The notes beneath the pieces were generated by a model. The model saw nothing but the letters and a program-made list of their open reading frames with translations, searched no databases and was not told the DNA's origin. A stretch of 42,568 nucleotides of DNA. Origin: a virus. Where the stretch lies: IMG/VR virus record IMGVR_UViG_3300034142_000043, positions 1-42,568 of that record. One strand, written 5' to 3'. The first letter of the stretch is position 1, and every line of letters starts with the position of its first letter. Shown piece after piece: positions 8,089 through 15,054 of the stretch. Made by a program: the position numbers and the translations under genes.

Positions 8089-8846
8089 TGTCGCCCGCCC
8101 AACGCGCCTTCGCCCGGAAGACGGCCGCCCTGGCGGCGGCATCCACGGCGGCGAGCTCCGCGCTCTCCCGGCCGGCTTCCGGCGCCGAGGCGACCGAATA
8201 CGAGCAGCAGCGAGCGCGGCTCGGCGAAGATCTCCGCCGCCTTCGCGAGATTCAATCGATCGAAGCGAAGATCGAGCTGAAGCGGGAACTGCTGCCCGCC
8301 TACGATCCCTGGGTGGGGGGCGTTCTGGACGCCGCGGCCGTCGACGGCGCCCGCGGCGTCCAAGATGATATCCTCGTCCAGATCATGATCTGGCGCATCG
8401 ATGTCGGCGACTTCGCGGGCGCGCTCCCGCTGGTCGAATACGTCCTGCGCTGGAACCTCGCCCTGCCCGAGCGCTTCAACCGCACCGCCGCGACCATGAT
8501 CGCCGAGGAGATTGCGGAAGCAGCGTTGAAGGCGCTCGCGCAGGGCGAGCCTTTCGATCTGCAGCTGCTCACCCGCATCGAAGAGCTCACCGCCGGCCAC
8601 GACATGCACGACCAAGTCAAGGCCAAGCTGATGAAGGCGATGGGGCTTGAATTGGCGCGCCACGCCGCCTCGCTGACCGCCGACGCGGACGGGCCCGCCG
8701 GCGCCAAGCGCGCGGCCGTGGAAGGCGCGATCGTGAAGTTCAGGCGCGCTCTTCAGCTCAATCCGAAGGCGGGCGTCAAAAAGGATCTCGAACGCCTGGA
8801 GCGCGAGCAAGTGAAGCTCGCCGCCGGGCCCGCCGAGGAAAGCTGA
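8088..8846 (+). CDS. M: Terminase small subunit (endonuclease), P2 gpM family
   Basis: A 252-residue protein (P2 gpM 247). It partners terminase P in recognising and cutting cos ends. Seen: an N-terminal helical region with a long charged segment (LGEDLRRLREIQSIEAKIELKR split around residues 45-65), then a conserved middle with LPAYDPWVGGVLDA and DILVQIMIWRIDVGDF. The C-terminus is helical. The ATG at 8088 overlaps the TGA of the capsid gene, indicating coupled translation. Position after O and N is exactly as in P2. Confidence 0.92.
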   Translation: MSPAQRAFARKTAALAAASTAASSALSRPASGAEATEYEQQRARLGEDLRRLREIQSIEAKIELKRELLPAYDPWVGGVLDAAAVDGARGVQDDILVQIMIWRIDVGDFAGALPLVEYVLRWNLALPERFNRTAATMIAEEIAEAALKALAQGEPFDLQLLTRIEELTAGHDMHDQVKAKLMKAMGLELARHAASLTADADGPAGAKRAAVEGAIVKFRRALQLNPKAGVKKDLERLEREQVKLAAGPAEES

Positions 8847-8857
8847 AAGGAAGCGCC

Positions 8858-9235
8858 ATGATCAACCTCTCCCGACTCTGCCTCATCTCCGCCCTCGCCT
8901 GCGCAGCCCTCGTTTCGGCCTGCGCCGGCGCCACTCGCCCGGAGGCCGGCGGATCTCCGCCCGTCGAAGCCGCCAGCTCGGCCGAGCGCGTGATCGGCAC
9001 GGCCGAGGCGGCGATCGCCACCGCGGACCTCGCCTTGCTCGCCGCCGAAGCCGTTGGCGCGATCAGTCCCGGCCGGGCGATCGTGTTCCGCGCGATCCTC
9101 GATCGCGCCGGCGGCTTCGTCGGCAAGGCGCGAGCCGCCTTTACCTCCGGCGATCGCCTCCGCGCAGCCAAGCTGCTCCGTCAGGCATCCGACTTGGTTG
9201 CGCAGGTCAGGGCGGGCGCGATCGCCCCCGGCTGA
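8858..9235 (+). CDS. Small predicted lipoprotein between M and L, function unknown
   Basis: A 125-residue protein preceded by AAAGGAAG. The N-terminus is a signal peptide with a lipobox (ALVSAC), so cysteine 22 should be lipidated and the protein anchored in the inner or outer membrane facing the periplasm. The rest is Ala-rich and predicted helical (TAEAAIATADLALLAAEAVG). P2 has no gene here, so it is an insertion in the head operon. It could act in lysis as an outer-membrane spanin-like part, or in surface modification or exclusion. It lacks the proline-rich stretch of classical Rz1 and lies far from the lysis genes, so no function is assigned. Confidence 0.75.
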   Translation: MINLSRLCLISALACAALVSACAGATRPEAGGSPPVEAASSAERVIGTAEAAIATADLALLAAEAVGAISPGRAIVFRAILDRAGGFVGKARAAFTSGDRLRAAKLLRQASDLVAQVRAGAIAPG

Positions 9236-9241
9236 AGAATT

Positions 9242-9260
9242 CCCGCCGGCATCCGGCGGG
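9242..9260 (+). terminator. Hairpin after the lipoprotein gene
   Basis: Perfect 8-bp stem CCCGCCGG/CCGGCGGG with loop CAT, seven bases past the lipoprotein stop. No T-run follows, so it is a weak terminator or an mRNA-end stabiliser rather than a classic intrinsic terminator. The bases up to 9410 contain no gene. Confidence 0.4.
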
Positions 9261-9410
9261 CCATAGCTCGCCCCGCGGCGCTCGGGGGGCGGGAGTCGAT
9301 CGAGGACCGGGCTAGTTTTCTGTTCCCGCGCCCGAAGGTCGCTCCCCCACCCCCCGTTAAATCAACGGAATCGACCCCGCTTCGGTCCGCAAGAAGGAAG
9401 GAGGCCGCTC

Positions 9411-9620
9411 ATGCCCGACGACATCGATGTCCGCCGCCTCCGCCTGCAGCCGGGAGACGTCGTCGTCGTCTCCTTCGCCGAGGCCGTCGATTATGACGAC
9501 GCCCGGGGCACGCTCGAACGCCTTAGGGCCCACATTGCCGAGCACGGCCCGGCGAGAACGATGGTGCTCTTCGTGAACGGCGGCTCCGTCTCGGTCGTTC
9601 CCGGCGCCGAGGCGGCTTGA
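9411..9620 (+). CDS. 69-residue acidic late protein, function unknown
   Basis: A short protein beginning MPDDIDVRRLRLQPGD, with alternating hydrophobic segments (DVVVVSF, TMVLFVNGG) that suggest a compact alpha/beta fold. It is preceded by a very good ribosome binding site (GGAAGGAGG). It ends one base before the ATG of gpL, so it belongs to the head operon. No transmembrane segment or known motif. Short proteins in this place are common in sphingomonad P2-like prophages (recollection). Role not assignable. Confidence 0.7.
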   Translation: MPDDIDVRRLRLQPGDVVVVSFAEAVDYDDARGTLERLRAHIAEHGPARTMVLFVNGGSVSVVPGAEAA

Positions 9621-9621
9621 G

Positions 9622-10113
9622 ATGGCGGGCTTCGTCTCTTGCCCCTCCACCGCGCCCGCCGACCCTGAGGCGCCGGAGGCCGACACCGTCGCCGGCGACG
9701 CCTTCTATCCCGGCGTCAGCCTTACCGAGGCTCGCTCCTCGCTCCGCATCCCAACGGCCGTTTCGGACATCCGCCTGCGCGATGCGCTGCGCGGGGGGAT
9801 GATCAGCACCAGGCGCGAGCTGCGCAAGTGGAAGGCCGGCCACGTCGCCGCCGGCAGAGTGCGCCTCGCCGATGTCGATGACGAGGAGGTGGACGGCCAG
9901 AGCGCCGCGGAGCTGCTCTACCGCCGCGCCGTGTTCGCCTATGCCGGCGCCGAGCTATCCGAGACACACCACGACATCAGCGCCTCGGGTGACGGCAAGG
10001 GCAAGGACCGCACGGAGGAGGGAATTCTCTCGGCCGACGAGTTTCGGCGCAACGCCACCCACGCGATCCGCGACATCCTCGGCACCACCCGAACCACGGT
10101 AGAACTCATCTGA
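9622..10113 (+). CDS. L: Head completion/stabilisation protein, P2 gpL family
   Basis: A 163-residue protein (P2 gpL 169). It joins the filled head and completes the connector for tail attachment. Family-like features: an N-terminal segment after a loop (GDAFYPGVSLTEARSSLRIP), then DIRLRDALRGGM and RRELRKWKAG, and a C-terminal helical ending RRNATHAIRDILG. It starts just after the 69-aa gene, and its stop overlaps the ATG of gene X, matching the P2 order M-L-X. Confidence 0.9.
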   Translation: MAGFVSCPSTAPADPEAPEADTVAGDAFYPGVSLTEARSSLRIPTAVSDIRLRDALRGGMISTRRELRKWKAGHVAAGRVRLADVDDEEVDGQSAAELLYRRAVFAYAGAELSETHHDISASGDGKGKDRTEEGILSADEFRRNATHAIRDILGTTRTTVELI

Positions 10114-10334
10114 TGGCCGGTTTCACCGCTCACGCGAGGGCCAATGAGCCCTTGGATGGCCTGGTTTGGCGCGTCACCGGCCAGGGCGCGGCGGCGATCG
10201 AGCAGGTGCTCGAGGCGAACCGCGGACTGGCCGCGCTCGGCGCTCACCTTCCCGAAGGTCACCCGGTCCTCATCCCCGAACTCGCCGCAGCGCCTGCCTT
10301 CGCTACCGCCGAGCTCATCCAGCTTTGGGATTGA
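10113..10334 (+). CDS. X: Tail protein X (LysM-like), P2 gpX family
   Basis: A 73-residue protein (P2 gpX 67). The family is a small LysM-like tail protein of contractile tails. Seen: hydrophobic start with DGLVWRVTGQG, a helical middle with VLEANRGLAALGAHLP, then the block GHPVLIPEL and a tail with IQLWD, matching the family profile. The ATG overlaps the stop of L. It sits before the lysis genes as in P2. Confidence 0.92.
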   Translation: MAGFTAHARANEPLDGLVWRVTGQGAAAIEQVLEANRGLAALGAHLPEGHPVLIPELAAAPAFATAELIQLWD

Positions 10335-10338
10335 TTTC

Positions 10339-10692
10339 ATGAATTACGAGCAGATTTTCCACGATGCCTCGGAAGCGCTGAAGGCCGCGGCCGCGGCGCT
10401 CGCGCCCGCGGCGTTCGGCTCCACCGTGGCCGTGCTGGTGAAGCGCGGCCTCACCTGGACCGAGCGCTTCCTCCAGATCGCCATCGGCATCGTCGTCTCG
10501 TGGCACGCTCAGCTTGCCGCCATCGCCATCTTTGCGCCGGATCCTTTCCTCAGCCAGGCGATCGGCTTCACCGCCGGTTTGCTCGCCTATGACGCGCTCC
10601 CGCGGTTTCGGGAGCGGGCGATCGCGCTCGTGGTCGAGATCCCGGACCTGATCCGGGAGCGCCTCGCCGCCCGCAAGGAAGGCGACAAGTGA
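10339..10692 (+). CDS. Holin-like membrane protein
   Basis: A 117-residue protein in the place of P2 holin Y. After a short N-terminal helix come predicted membrane segments: AAAAALAPAAFGSTVAVLV (about 14-33), FLQIAIGIVVSW (about 43-58) and AIFAPDPFLSQAIGFTAGLLA (about 63-85). The C-terminus is charged (RERLAARKEGDK), as usual for holins. Its TGA overlaps the GTG start of the endolysin gene. Role: timed permeabilisation of the inner membrane, letting endolysin reach the wall. Assigned by topology and position, not by a diagnostic motif. Confidence 0.75.
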   Translation: MNYEQIFHDASEALKAAAAALAPAAFGSTVAVLVKRGLTWTERFLQIAIGIVVSWHAQLAAIAIFAPDPFLSQAIGFTAGLLAYDALPRFRERAIALVVEIPDLIRERLAARKEGDK

Positions 10693-11543
10693 CCGCCCCG
10701 CGCCGCGCGATCGTCGACCTGTTCCGCCCCTGGCTCGATGACGAGGGCTACACGCCGCCGCGCCTGGTCGCGTTCGACGGCCTTTGCGAGCGGCTCGGGA
10801 TCCCGGCCAACGACACGGCGCCGCCGGCCCGAACCGAACCCCAGCCTTCGCCGCCGAGGCGGCCGACCGAGCTCGCGGAGCCCGGCGCGTTCTTCGCCCA
10901 CCTTCGAAGCTCCGGCCTGTTCCCGAAGGTTCGGGGCATTCAGCTCTCCGGCTCCCAAGTCGAAGGGATCAACGCGAAGCTCACCGCCTTCGGCAAAGCC
11001 TGCTGGCCCATCGCTTTCGCCGCCTGCGGCTTCGCCACCTCCTATTGGGAAACGGGCCGCGCCATGGCGCCGGTGCGCGAGAAGGGCAGCGGCGACGGCG
11101 CCGATGCAGATCCCTGGGACGATTACCTCGAGCGCTACGATACGGGCCGGCTCGCCGCCCGCCTCGGCAACACCCCTGAAGCCGACGGCGACGGGGTTCG
11201 CCTCGCCGGCGCCGGCGACGTCCAGCTCACCGGCGCCGACAATTACCGCCGCGCCACCCGCGAGCTGCGCGCGCGCGGCATCATCGGCCCCGACGTCGAC
11301 CTCCACGCCAATCCTGAGCTGGTGCTGCGCCCCGATATCTCGGCCGCGATCATGGTGCTCGGCATGGAGGGAGGCTGGTTCACGGGCCGCAAGCTTTCGG
11401 ACGCGCTCCCCGCCGTCGGCCCCGCGAGGCTCGACCAGTTCATCAGATCGCGGCCGATCATCAACGGCACCGACAAGGCAACCGATATCGCCCGCATCGC
11501 CGTCACCTTCCAGACCGGGCTGCAGGCGGGGCGCTGGTCGTGA
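10689..11543 (+). CDS. Endolysin, glycoside hydrolase family 19-like
   Basis: A 284-residue protein with a GTG start overlapping the holin stop. Residues 1-60 form a separate N-terminal region with a proline-rich linker. The catalytic part (about 65-284) matches GH19-type phage lysozymes: FATSYWETGRAMAPVREKG with probable acid E121, RLAGAGDVQLTGADNYRRA, then PELVLRPDISAAIMVLGMEGG and the block WFTGRKLSDAL. It cleaves the glycan strands of peptidoglycan at the end of infection. No signal peptide is seen, so release depends on the holin. It replaces the P2 lysozyme K. Confidence 0.88.
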   Translation: MTAPRRAIVDLFRPWLDDEGYTPPRLVAFDGLCERLGIPANDTAPPARTEPQPSPPRRPTELAEPGAFFAHLRSSGLFPKVRGIQLSGSQVEGINAKLTAFGKACWPIAFAACGFATSYWETGRAMAPVREKGSGDGADADPWDDYLERYDTGRLAARLGNTPEADGDGVRLAGAGDVQLTGADNYRRATRELRARGIIGPDVDLHANPELVLRPDISAAIMVLGMEGGWFTGRKLSDALPAVGPARLDQFIRSRPIINGTDKATDIARIAVTFQTGLQAGRWS

Positions 11544-11785
11544 AGCGGCTCGACGAGCGCCTCCGCGATCGGCGCACCTGGTTAACGCTGCTGGCGATCG
11601 CCGCCTCGGCCGCCTTGCTGTTCGCGCCGACCCGAGGCTCCGAACAGGAGCGCGCGCTTTACAAGATCGCGGGCGAGCTCGCCTGCCGCGTCGCCGGCGG
11701 CGAATTGGCCGGCGCGCGCCAAGGCAGGCCCGCCATCTGCCGCTTGCCGCCCGCGGAGCCGGTGCCTGATGCTGAAGCCCGATAG
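11540..11785 (+). CDS. Small membrane protein in the lysis cassette, possibly spanin-like
   Basis: An 81-residue protein. GTG 11540 overlaps the endolysin stop and its end overlaps the start of R by 17 bases. The N-terminus is basic (MKRLDERLRDRR), then one membrane helix (TWLTLLAIAASAALLFA, about 13-30) and a periplasmic tail with two cysteines (ELACRVAGG, AICRLPP). The position matches the P2 lysB/lysC genes. It is too short for a typical Rz, and I find no convincing Rz1 lipoprotein frame inside it. Spanin function is only a positional guess. Confidence 0.6.
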   Translation: MKRLDERLRDRRTWLTLLAIAASAALLFAPTRGSEQERALYKIAGELACRVAGGELAGARQGRPAICRLPPAEPVPDAEAR

Positions 11786-12263
11786 CCTACGAGCGGCGAT
11801 AACCGCCGCCTGCCCCGATCTCCGGCGCGACCCCGAGAAGCTCGCATTGTTCGTCGACAAGGGCAGGATTGCGACCAGGCACGGGGCCCCGCTCGCTTTC
11901 GAGTACCGCTACCAGCTGCTCGCCATTCTCACCGACTTCCCTGCCGATCAGCCGAACGCGCTGATGCTGGCCGTCATCCTATGGCTCCGGGTCCATCAGC
12001 CGGAGCTAATCCTCAACCACGGCACCGGAAACGAGGCGTTCACCTTCGACTGCGTGGTGATCGACGACAAGACGGTGGATCTGGAAATTCGGCTGGCGGA
12101 GCTCAGCGAGGCAGTCAAGGTGACGCCTCGGGCGGGCGGCGGCCACGACTTCGAGTTCGTGCCGGAGCCGAGCCTTGACGAGGCTTTCCCCGGCGTCCCC
12201 GAGGATGCTTTGCTTCAGGAGATCCTGTCCGGGGGCGAGCCGCTCTTTCCCCCGAGCGGATGA
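11769..12263 (+). CDS. R: Tail completion protein R, P2 gpR family
   Basis: A 164-residue protein (P2 gpR 155). It finishes the head-proximal end of the tail. Seen: start MLKPDSLRAAITAACPDL; hallmark FEYRYQLLAILTDFPADQP; then LMLAVILWLRVHQPELI and the beta-rich stretch FTFDCVVIDDKTVDLEI, all characteristic of the family. It overlaps the preceding small gene and its stop overlaps the start of S (ATGA), so the block is translationally coupled. Confidence 0.93.
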   Translation: MLKPDSLRAAITAACPDLRRDPEKLALFVDKGRIATRHGAPLAFEYRYQLLAILTDFPADQPNALMLAVILWLRVHQPELILNHGTGNEAFTFDCVVIDDKTVDLEIRLAELSEAVKVTPRAGGGHDFEFVPEPSLDEAFPGVPEDALLQEILSGGEPLFPPSG

Positions 12264-12757
12264 TGTCGGCCGAGGTCCAGGGACTCGAGGAGCTCGACAC
12301 CTTTCTAGGTGAATTTGTAAGCCGGCTTGAACCGGGTGAGCGCAAGAAGCTCGCCGATCGCGTCGGCACCTTCGTTCGCCAGGCCAACGCTCGCCGCCTG
12401 AAGGGGAACGTCGATCCTGATGGGGAGCCGTTCGAGCCGCGCAAGAAGCAGCGCAGCCACCGCCTCCGCGAGAAGGCCACGCGGCTAAAGCGGCGCGTCA
12501 AGACGAAGAAGATGTTCCTCCGCGCCGGCGGCGCCGGCTATCTTCGGCGGGTCGCAACCGCGGAGATGGCGACGGTTGGCTATACCGGCGCCATGGCGCG
12601 CATCATGAACGTCCACCACCGCGGCCTCCGCGACAACGTCACCCGCGACCCGGCGTCGCCCACGGCGGAATATCCCGTGCGGCGGGTGCTCGGCTTGCCG
12701 GACGAGGACCGGGCGCACGTGCTGGAGCTGCTCGTCGATCATCTGGAGACCACTTGA
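12260..12757 (+). CDS. S: Tail completion/virion morphogenesis protein S, P2 gpS family
   Basis: A 165-residue protein (P2 gpS 150). The family completes the tail terminator so that heads and tails can join. Seen: ARRLKGNVDPDGEPFEPRKK, a typical block for phage virion morphogenesis proteins, then basic KRRVKTKKMF. The C-terminus has FGLP-like text as VLGLPDEDRAHVLELL. It overlaps the R stop; either of two adjacent ATG codons could be used. In P2 the next gene is V; here a cargo gene and the J block come first. Confidence 0.93.
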   Translation: MMSAEVQGLEELDTFLGEFVSRLEPGERKKLADRVGTFVRQANARRLKGNVDPDGEPFEPRKKQRSHRLREKATRLKRRVKTKKMFLRAGGAGYLRRVATAEMATVGYTGAMARIMNVHHRGLRDNVTRDPASPTAEYPVRRVLGLPDEDRAHVLELLVDHLETT

Positions 12758-12773
12758 TTCCCGCCTGAGCCTA

Positions 12774-13424
12774 GTGTTCGCGTGGGGAATGCCTGAAGCC
12801 GTAGATATGCCACTGGCCGACTTTCCGATTGATCATCCTCGCATGGGGGATGTTCTGGCAATGCTCGGTTGCAGCCCGGCGCTGCCGGTGCCGCGGACTT
12901 CAGCCGCGCCGGCGCTCACCTGCTACTGGAACGCGCGCGACTACGCTCAAGCCCGAGGCGGTACGCTCGAACTCGGCTGGATGCTAGAATGGCTCCCCAA
13001 CGCCTACGTTCAGGCGATGCACCATGGCGTCGCCGCCCTGCCGGACGGCAGCCGTATCGATGTCACAGCTCCTCAAAGTGGGCCCGCGATTCCGGGGACC
13101 ACGACTTTCGTTCCTGACGCGAGAATACCCTTTGACCCTCGCTGGCCGATGAACATCGACAATCGATACCTGCGCCTCGTTGAAGATGAAGATGTCAAAG
13201 GCGCGATCCGGGCCTATCTGGTCAATAACCGCCTAGAGCGAGAGTTCTGGCGCAAGGTGCGTCGGCAACCGGGAGCGAGCTGGACACCCCAAGGAGGCCC
13301 TCGCAACGCGGAAAATCCGTATATCCCGAACAAGGATCGCAAGCTGTTGGCGTCCAGCTTCGAGAAGCTTTGCCTGCACCGTAGGCGGCTCCTAGAGCGC
13401 TACTGCTCCCCCTCCGGCAAATAA
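12774..13424 (+). CDS. Uncharacterised cargo gene between S and J
   Basis: 216 residues from GTG 12774, or 211 from ATG 12789; neither has a clear ribosome binding site. No signal peptide or membrane helix. The middle reads LTCYWNARDYAQARGG then LELGWMLEWLPNAYVQAMHHG and PDGSRIDVT. This W-E-x-P...H-H/A-V...DG-x-x-x-D-x-T pattern recalls a family of small uncharacterised bacterial proteins (recollection, unverified). The C-terminal half is basic (LEREFWRKVRRQ). P2 has no counterpart, the codon use looks slightly less GC-biased than its neighbours, and it sits between two late modules, the usual place for acquired genes. No function assigned. Confidence 0.65.
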   Translation: MFAWGMPEAVDMPLADFPIDHPRMGDVLAMLGCSPALPVPRTSAAPALTCYWNARDYAQARGGTLELGWMLEWLPNAYVQAMHHGVAALPDGSRIDVTAPQSGPAIPGTTTFVPDARIPFDPRWPMNIDNRYLRLVEDEDVKGAIRAYLVNNRLEREFWRKVRRQPGASWTPQGGPRNAENPYIPNKDRKLLASSFEKLCLHRRRLLERYCSPSGK

Positions 13425-13445
13425 TCCCGCCGCGCGGGGCTGCTT

Positions 13446-13470
13446 TGTTGTAACCGCCGCCGATACAACA
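13446..13470 (+). promoter_or_regulatory. Ogr-type activator site upstream of J
   Basis: Outer dyad TGTTGT...ACAACA; inner 13449-13467 is TGTAACCGCCGCCGATACA, fitting TGT-N13-ACA. It differs from the V site by one base (G for T after AACC). The J start codon is 38 bases downstream (13506), or 47 if ATG 13515 is used. It presumably drives the J-I-H-fibre block. Confidence 0.78.
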
Positions 13471-13505
13471 GCGCCCGGTGGCGGGGCGACCCCGCCGCCG
13501 CCGAC

Positions 13506-14417
13506 ATGACGGCGATGCCCGATTTCTCCGCCAGCTCCACCGCAATCGACCTGTCGCGCCTGCCGGCGCCGGCGGTCGTGCAGATCCTGACTTTCGAGCA
13601 GATCTTCGACGGCATGGCCGCGGATATGGTGGCGCGCCAGCCCGGCTTCGATCCGACCATCCAATCGGACCCGGCGGTGAAGGTCCTGCAGGTCTCCGCC
13701 TATCGCGAGATGCTGCTCCGCCAAGACTTCAACGACCGCGCCCGCGGCCTCATGCTCGCTTATGCAACGGGCACCGATCTCGACCACCTCGCCGCCAACT
13801 TCCTCGTCGTGCGCCTGGTGCTCGATGCCGGCGATCCGGACAACGGCATAGCGCCGACGCTCGAATCGGACGACGAGCTGCGCGCCCGCGTCGTGCTGGC
13901 GCCCGAGGCCTTCTCCGTCGCCGGCCCCGAGCTCGCCTATATCTCGAAGGCTCGTGCCGCCTCGGCCGACGTCCGCGACGCCAGCGTTTCCAGCCCCGCC
14001 CCGGGCGAGGTCGTGATCACCATTCTCTCGCGCAACGGTAACGGCGCGGCGCCCCTGGAGCTGCGCCAGGCGGTCTCGCGCGTCGTCGGCGATCGCGCGG
14101 TGCGGCCGCTCGGCTCTTTCGTCCAGGTCCAGTCGGCCGAGATCGTCGAATATCAGGTGACGGCCGCGCTGACCCTGTTCGAAGGACCGGATTCCGATCT
14201 CATCCTGGAAGCGGCCCGGGCAAGCGTCGCCGCCTATGTCGCCCGCGCCTGGCGGCTCAGCCGCGACATCACGCTGGTGGCGCTCAGCGCCGCCCTGTGC
14301 GTCGAGGGCGTTCAGGACGTGATGCTAACCTCGCCCGCGGCCAACCTTCCGATCGGCAGCACTCAGGCGCCGTTCTGCACCGCCATCAACGTGACCTTCG
14401 CCGGCTATGCCAGCTAG
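13506..14417 (+). CDS. J: Baseplate assembly protein J, P2 gpJ family
   Basis: A 303-residue protein (P2 gpJ 302). It forms baseplate wedges with W and I. Seen: YREMLLRQDFNDRARGLMLAY split by the family block ATGTDLDHLAANF, then LAPEAFSVAGPELAYI, and in the C-terminal half DITLVALSAALCVEGVQDV. The second in-frame ATG at 13515 would make the distance from the Ogr-type site equal to that of P and V, so it may be the true start. The stop overlaps I by 11 bases. Confidence 0.95.
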   Translation: MTAMPDFSASSTAIDLSRLPAPAVVQILTFEQIFDGMAADMVARQPGFDPTIQSDPAVKVLQVSAYREMLLRQDFNDRARGLMLAYATGTDLDHLAANFLVVRLVLDAGDPDNGIAPTLESDDELRARVVLAPEAFSVAGPELAYISKARAASADVRDASVSSPAPGEVVITILSRNGNGAAPLELRQAVSRVVGDRAVRPLGSFVQVQSAEIVEYQVTAALTLFEGPDSDLILEAARASVAAYVARAWRLSRDITLVALSAALCVEGVQDVMLTSPAANLPIGSTQAPFCTAINVTFAGYAS

Positions 14418-15054
14418 CCGCAAAAGCCTTCTGCCGCCCAACGCGAAGACGCTCGAGCGCGCGCTCGAGGCGACGGCCGCGCGCATCGAGGATGTGCCCG
14501 TTCCGGTCGACCGGCTCTGGAACCCGGACACTTGCCCGGTGCCTCTGCTCCCATGGCTGGCCTGGGCCTGGTCGATCGACCGATGGAAAGCCCGCTGGTC
14601 GATCGCCGAGAAGCGGGCGGCCGTTAAAACCGCCCTCGAGCTGCAGTGGATGAAGGGCACCCCCGCCTCGGTCGAGGCGGTCCTCGCGTCGTTCGACGAG
14701 CTGCTCCGGGTGGTCGAGTGGTTCGAAACGACCCCCCGCGGCGCGCCCCACACTTTCGAGATCGTGCTTCCGCTCGGCGCCGCCGGCGGCGATCGAGCCA
14801 CCGCGGCCTTCGCCGAGGAGATCGTCCGCGACGTTACCCGGTTCAAGCCCGCCCACGTTCACTTCACCCTGGTCCAGTCGCTCCGCTGCGCCGGCGATCT
14901 CCGCGTCGCGGGCGCCGCCCATGCCGTCGGCTTCAGCCGCATCGATGCGGCCGCGGCGCACGACCCATCCCCAACCTGGGCGACCTACCTCCAAACTGAG
15001 GATGGCGAGCCCTTCGAGACCGAGGACGGTCAGTTCCTCGAGGAGGACGCATGA
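14407..15054 (+). CDS. I: Tail protein I, P2 gpI family
   Basis: A 215-residue protein (P2 gpI 176). A baseplate component. Seen: start MPASRKSLLPPNAKTLERAL; the hallmark region CPVPLLPWLAWAWSIDRW; then KGTPASVEAVLASF and FKPAHVHFTL, all typical of the family. The extra length is at the C-terminus, an acidic stretch (TEDGEPFETEDGQFLEEDA). It overlaps J and its stop overlaps the H start. Confidence 0.94.
   Translation: MPASRKSLLPPNAKTLERALEATAARIEDVPVPVDRLWNPDTCPVPLLPWLAWAWSIDRWKARWSIAEKRAAVKTALELQWMKGTPASVEAVLASFDELLRVVEWFETTPRGAPHTFEIVLPLGAAGGDRATAAFAEEIVRDVTRFKPAHVHFTLVQSLRCAGDLRVAGAAHAVGFSRIDAAAAHDPSPTWATYLQTEDGEPFETEDGQFLEEDA

Noticed and set aside
6040-8142. Long open frames antisense to the scaffold, capsid and primase genes (700-980 codons)
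   Set aside because: High GC at third codon positions removes stop codons from the opposite strand. The sense strand encodes complete, recognisable P2-family proteins, and the antisense products are low-complexity Arg/Gly/Ala-rich.
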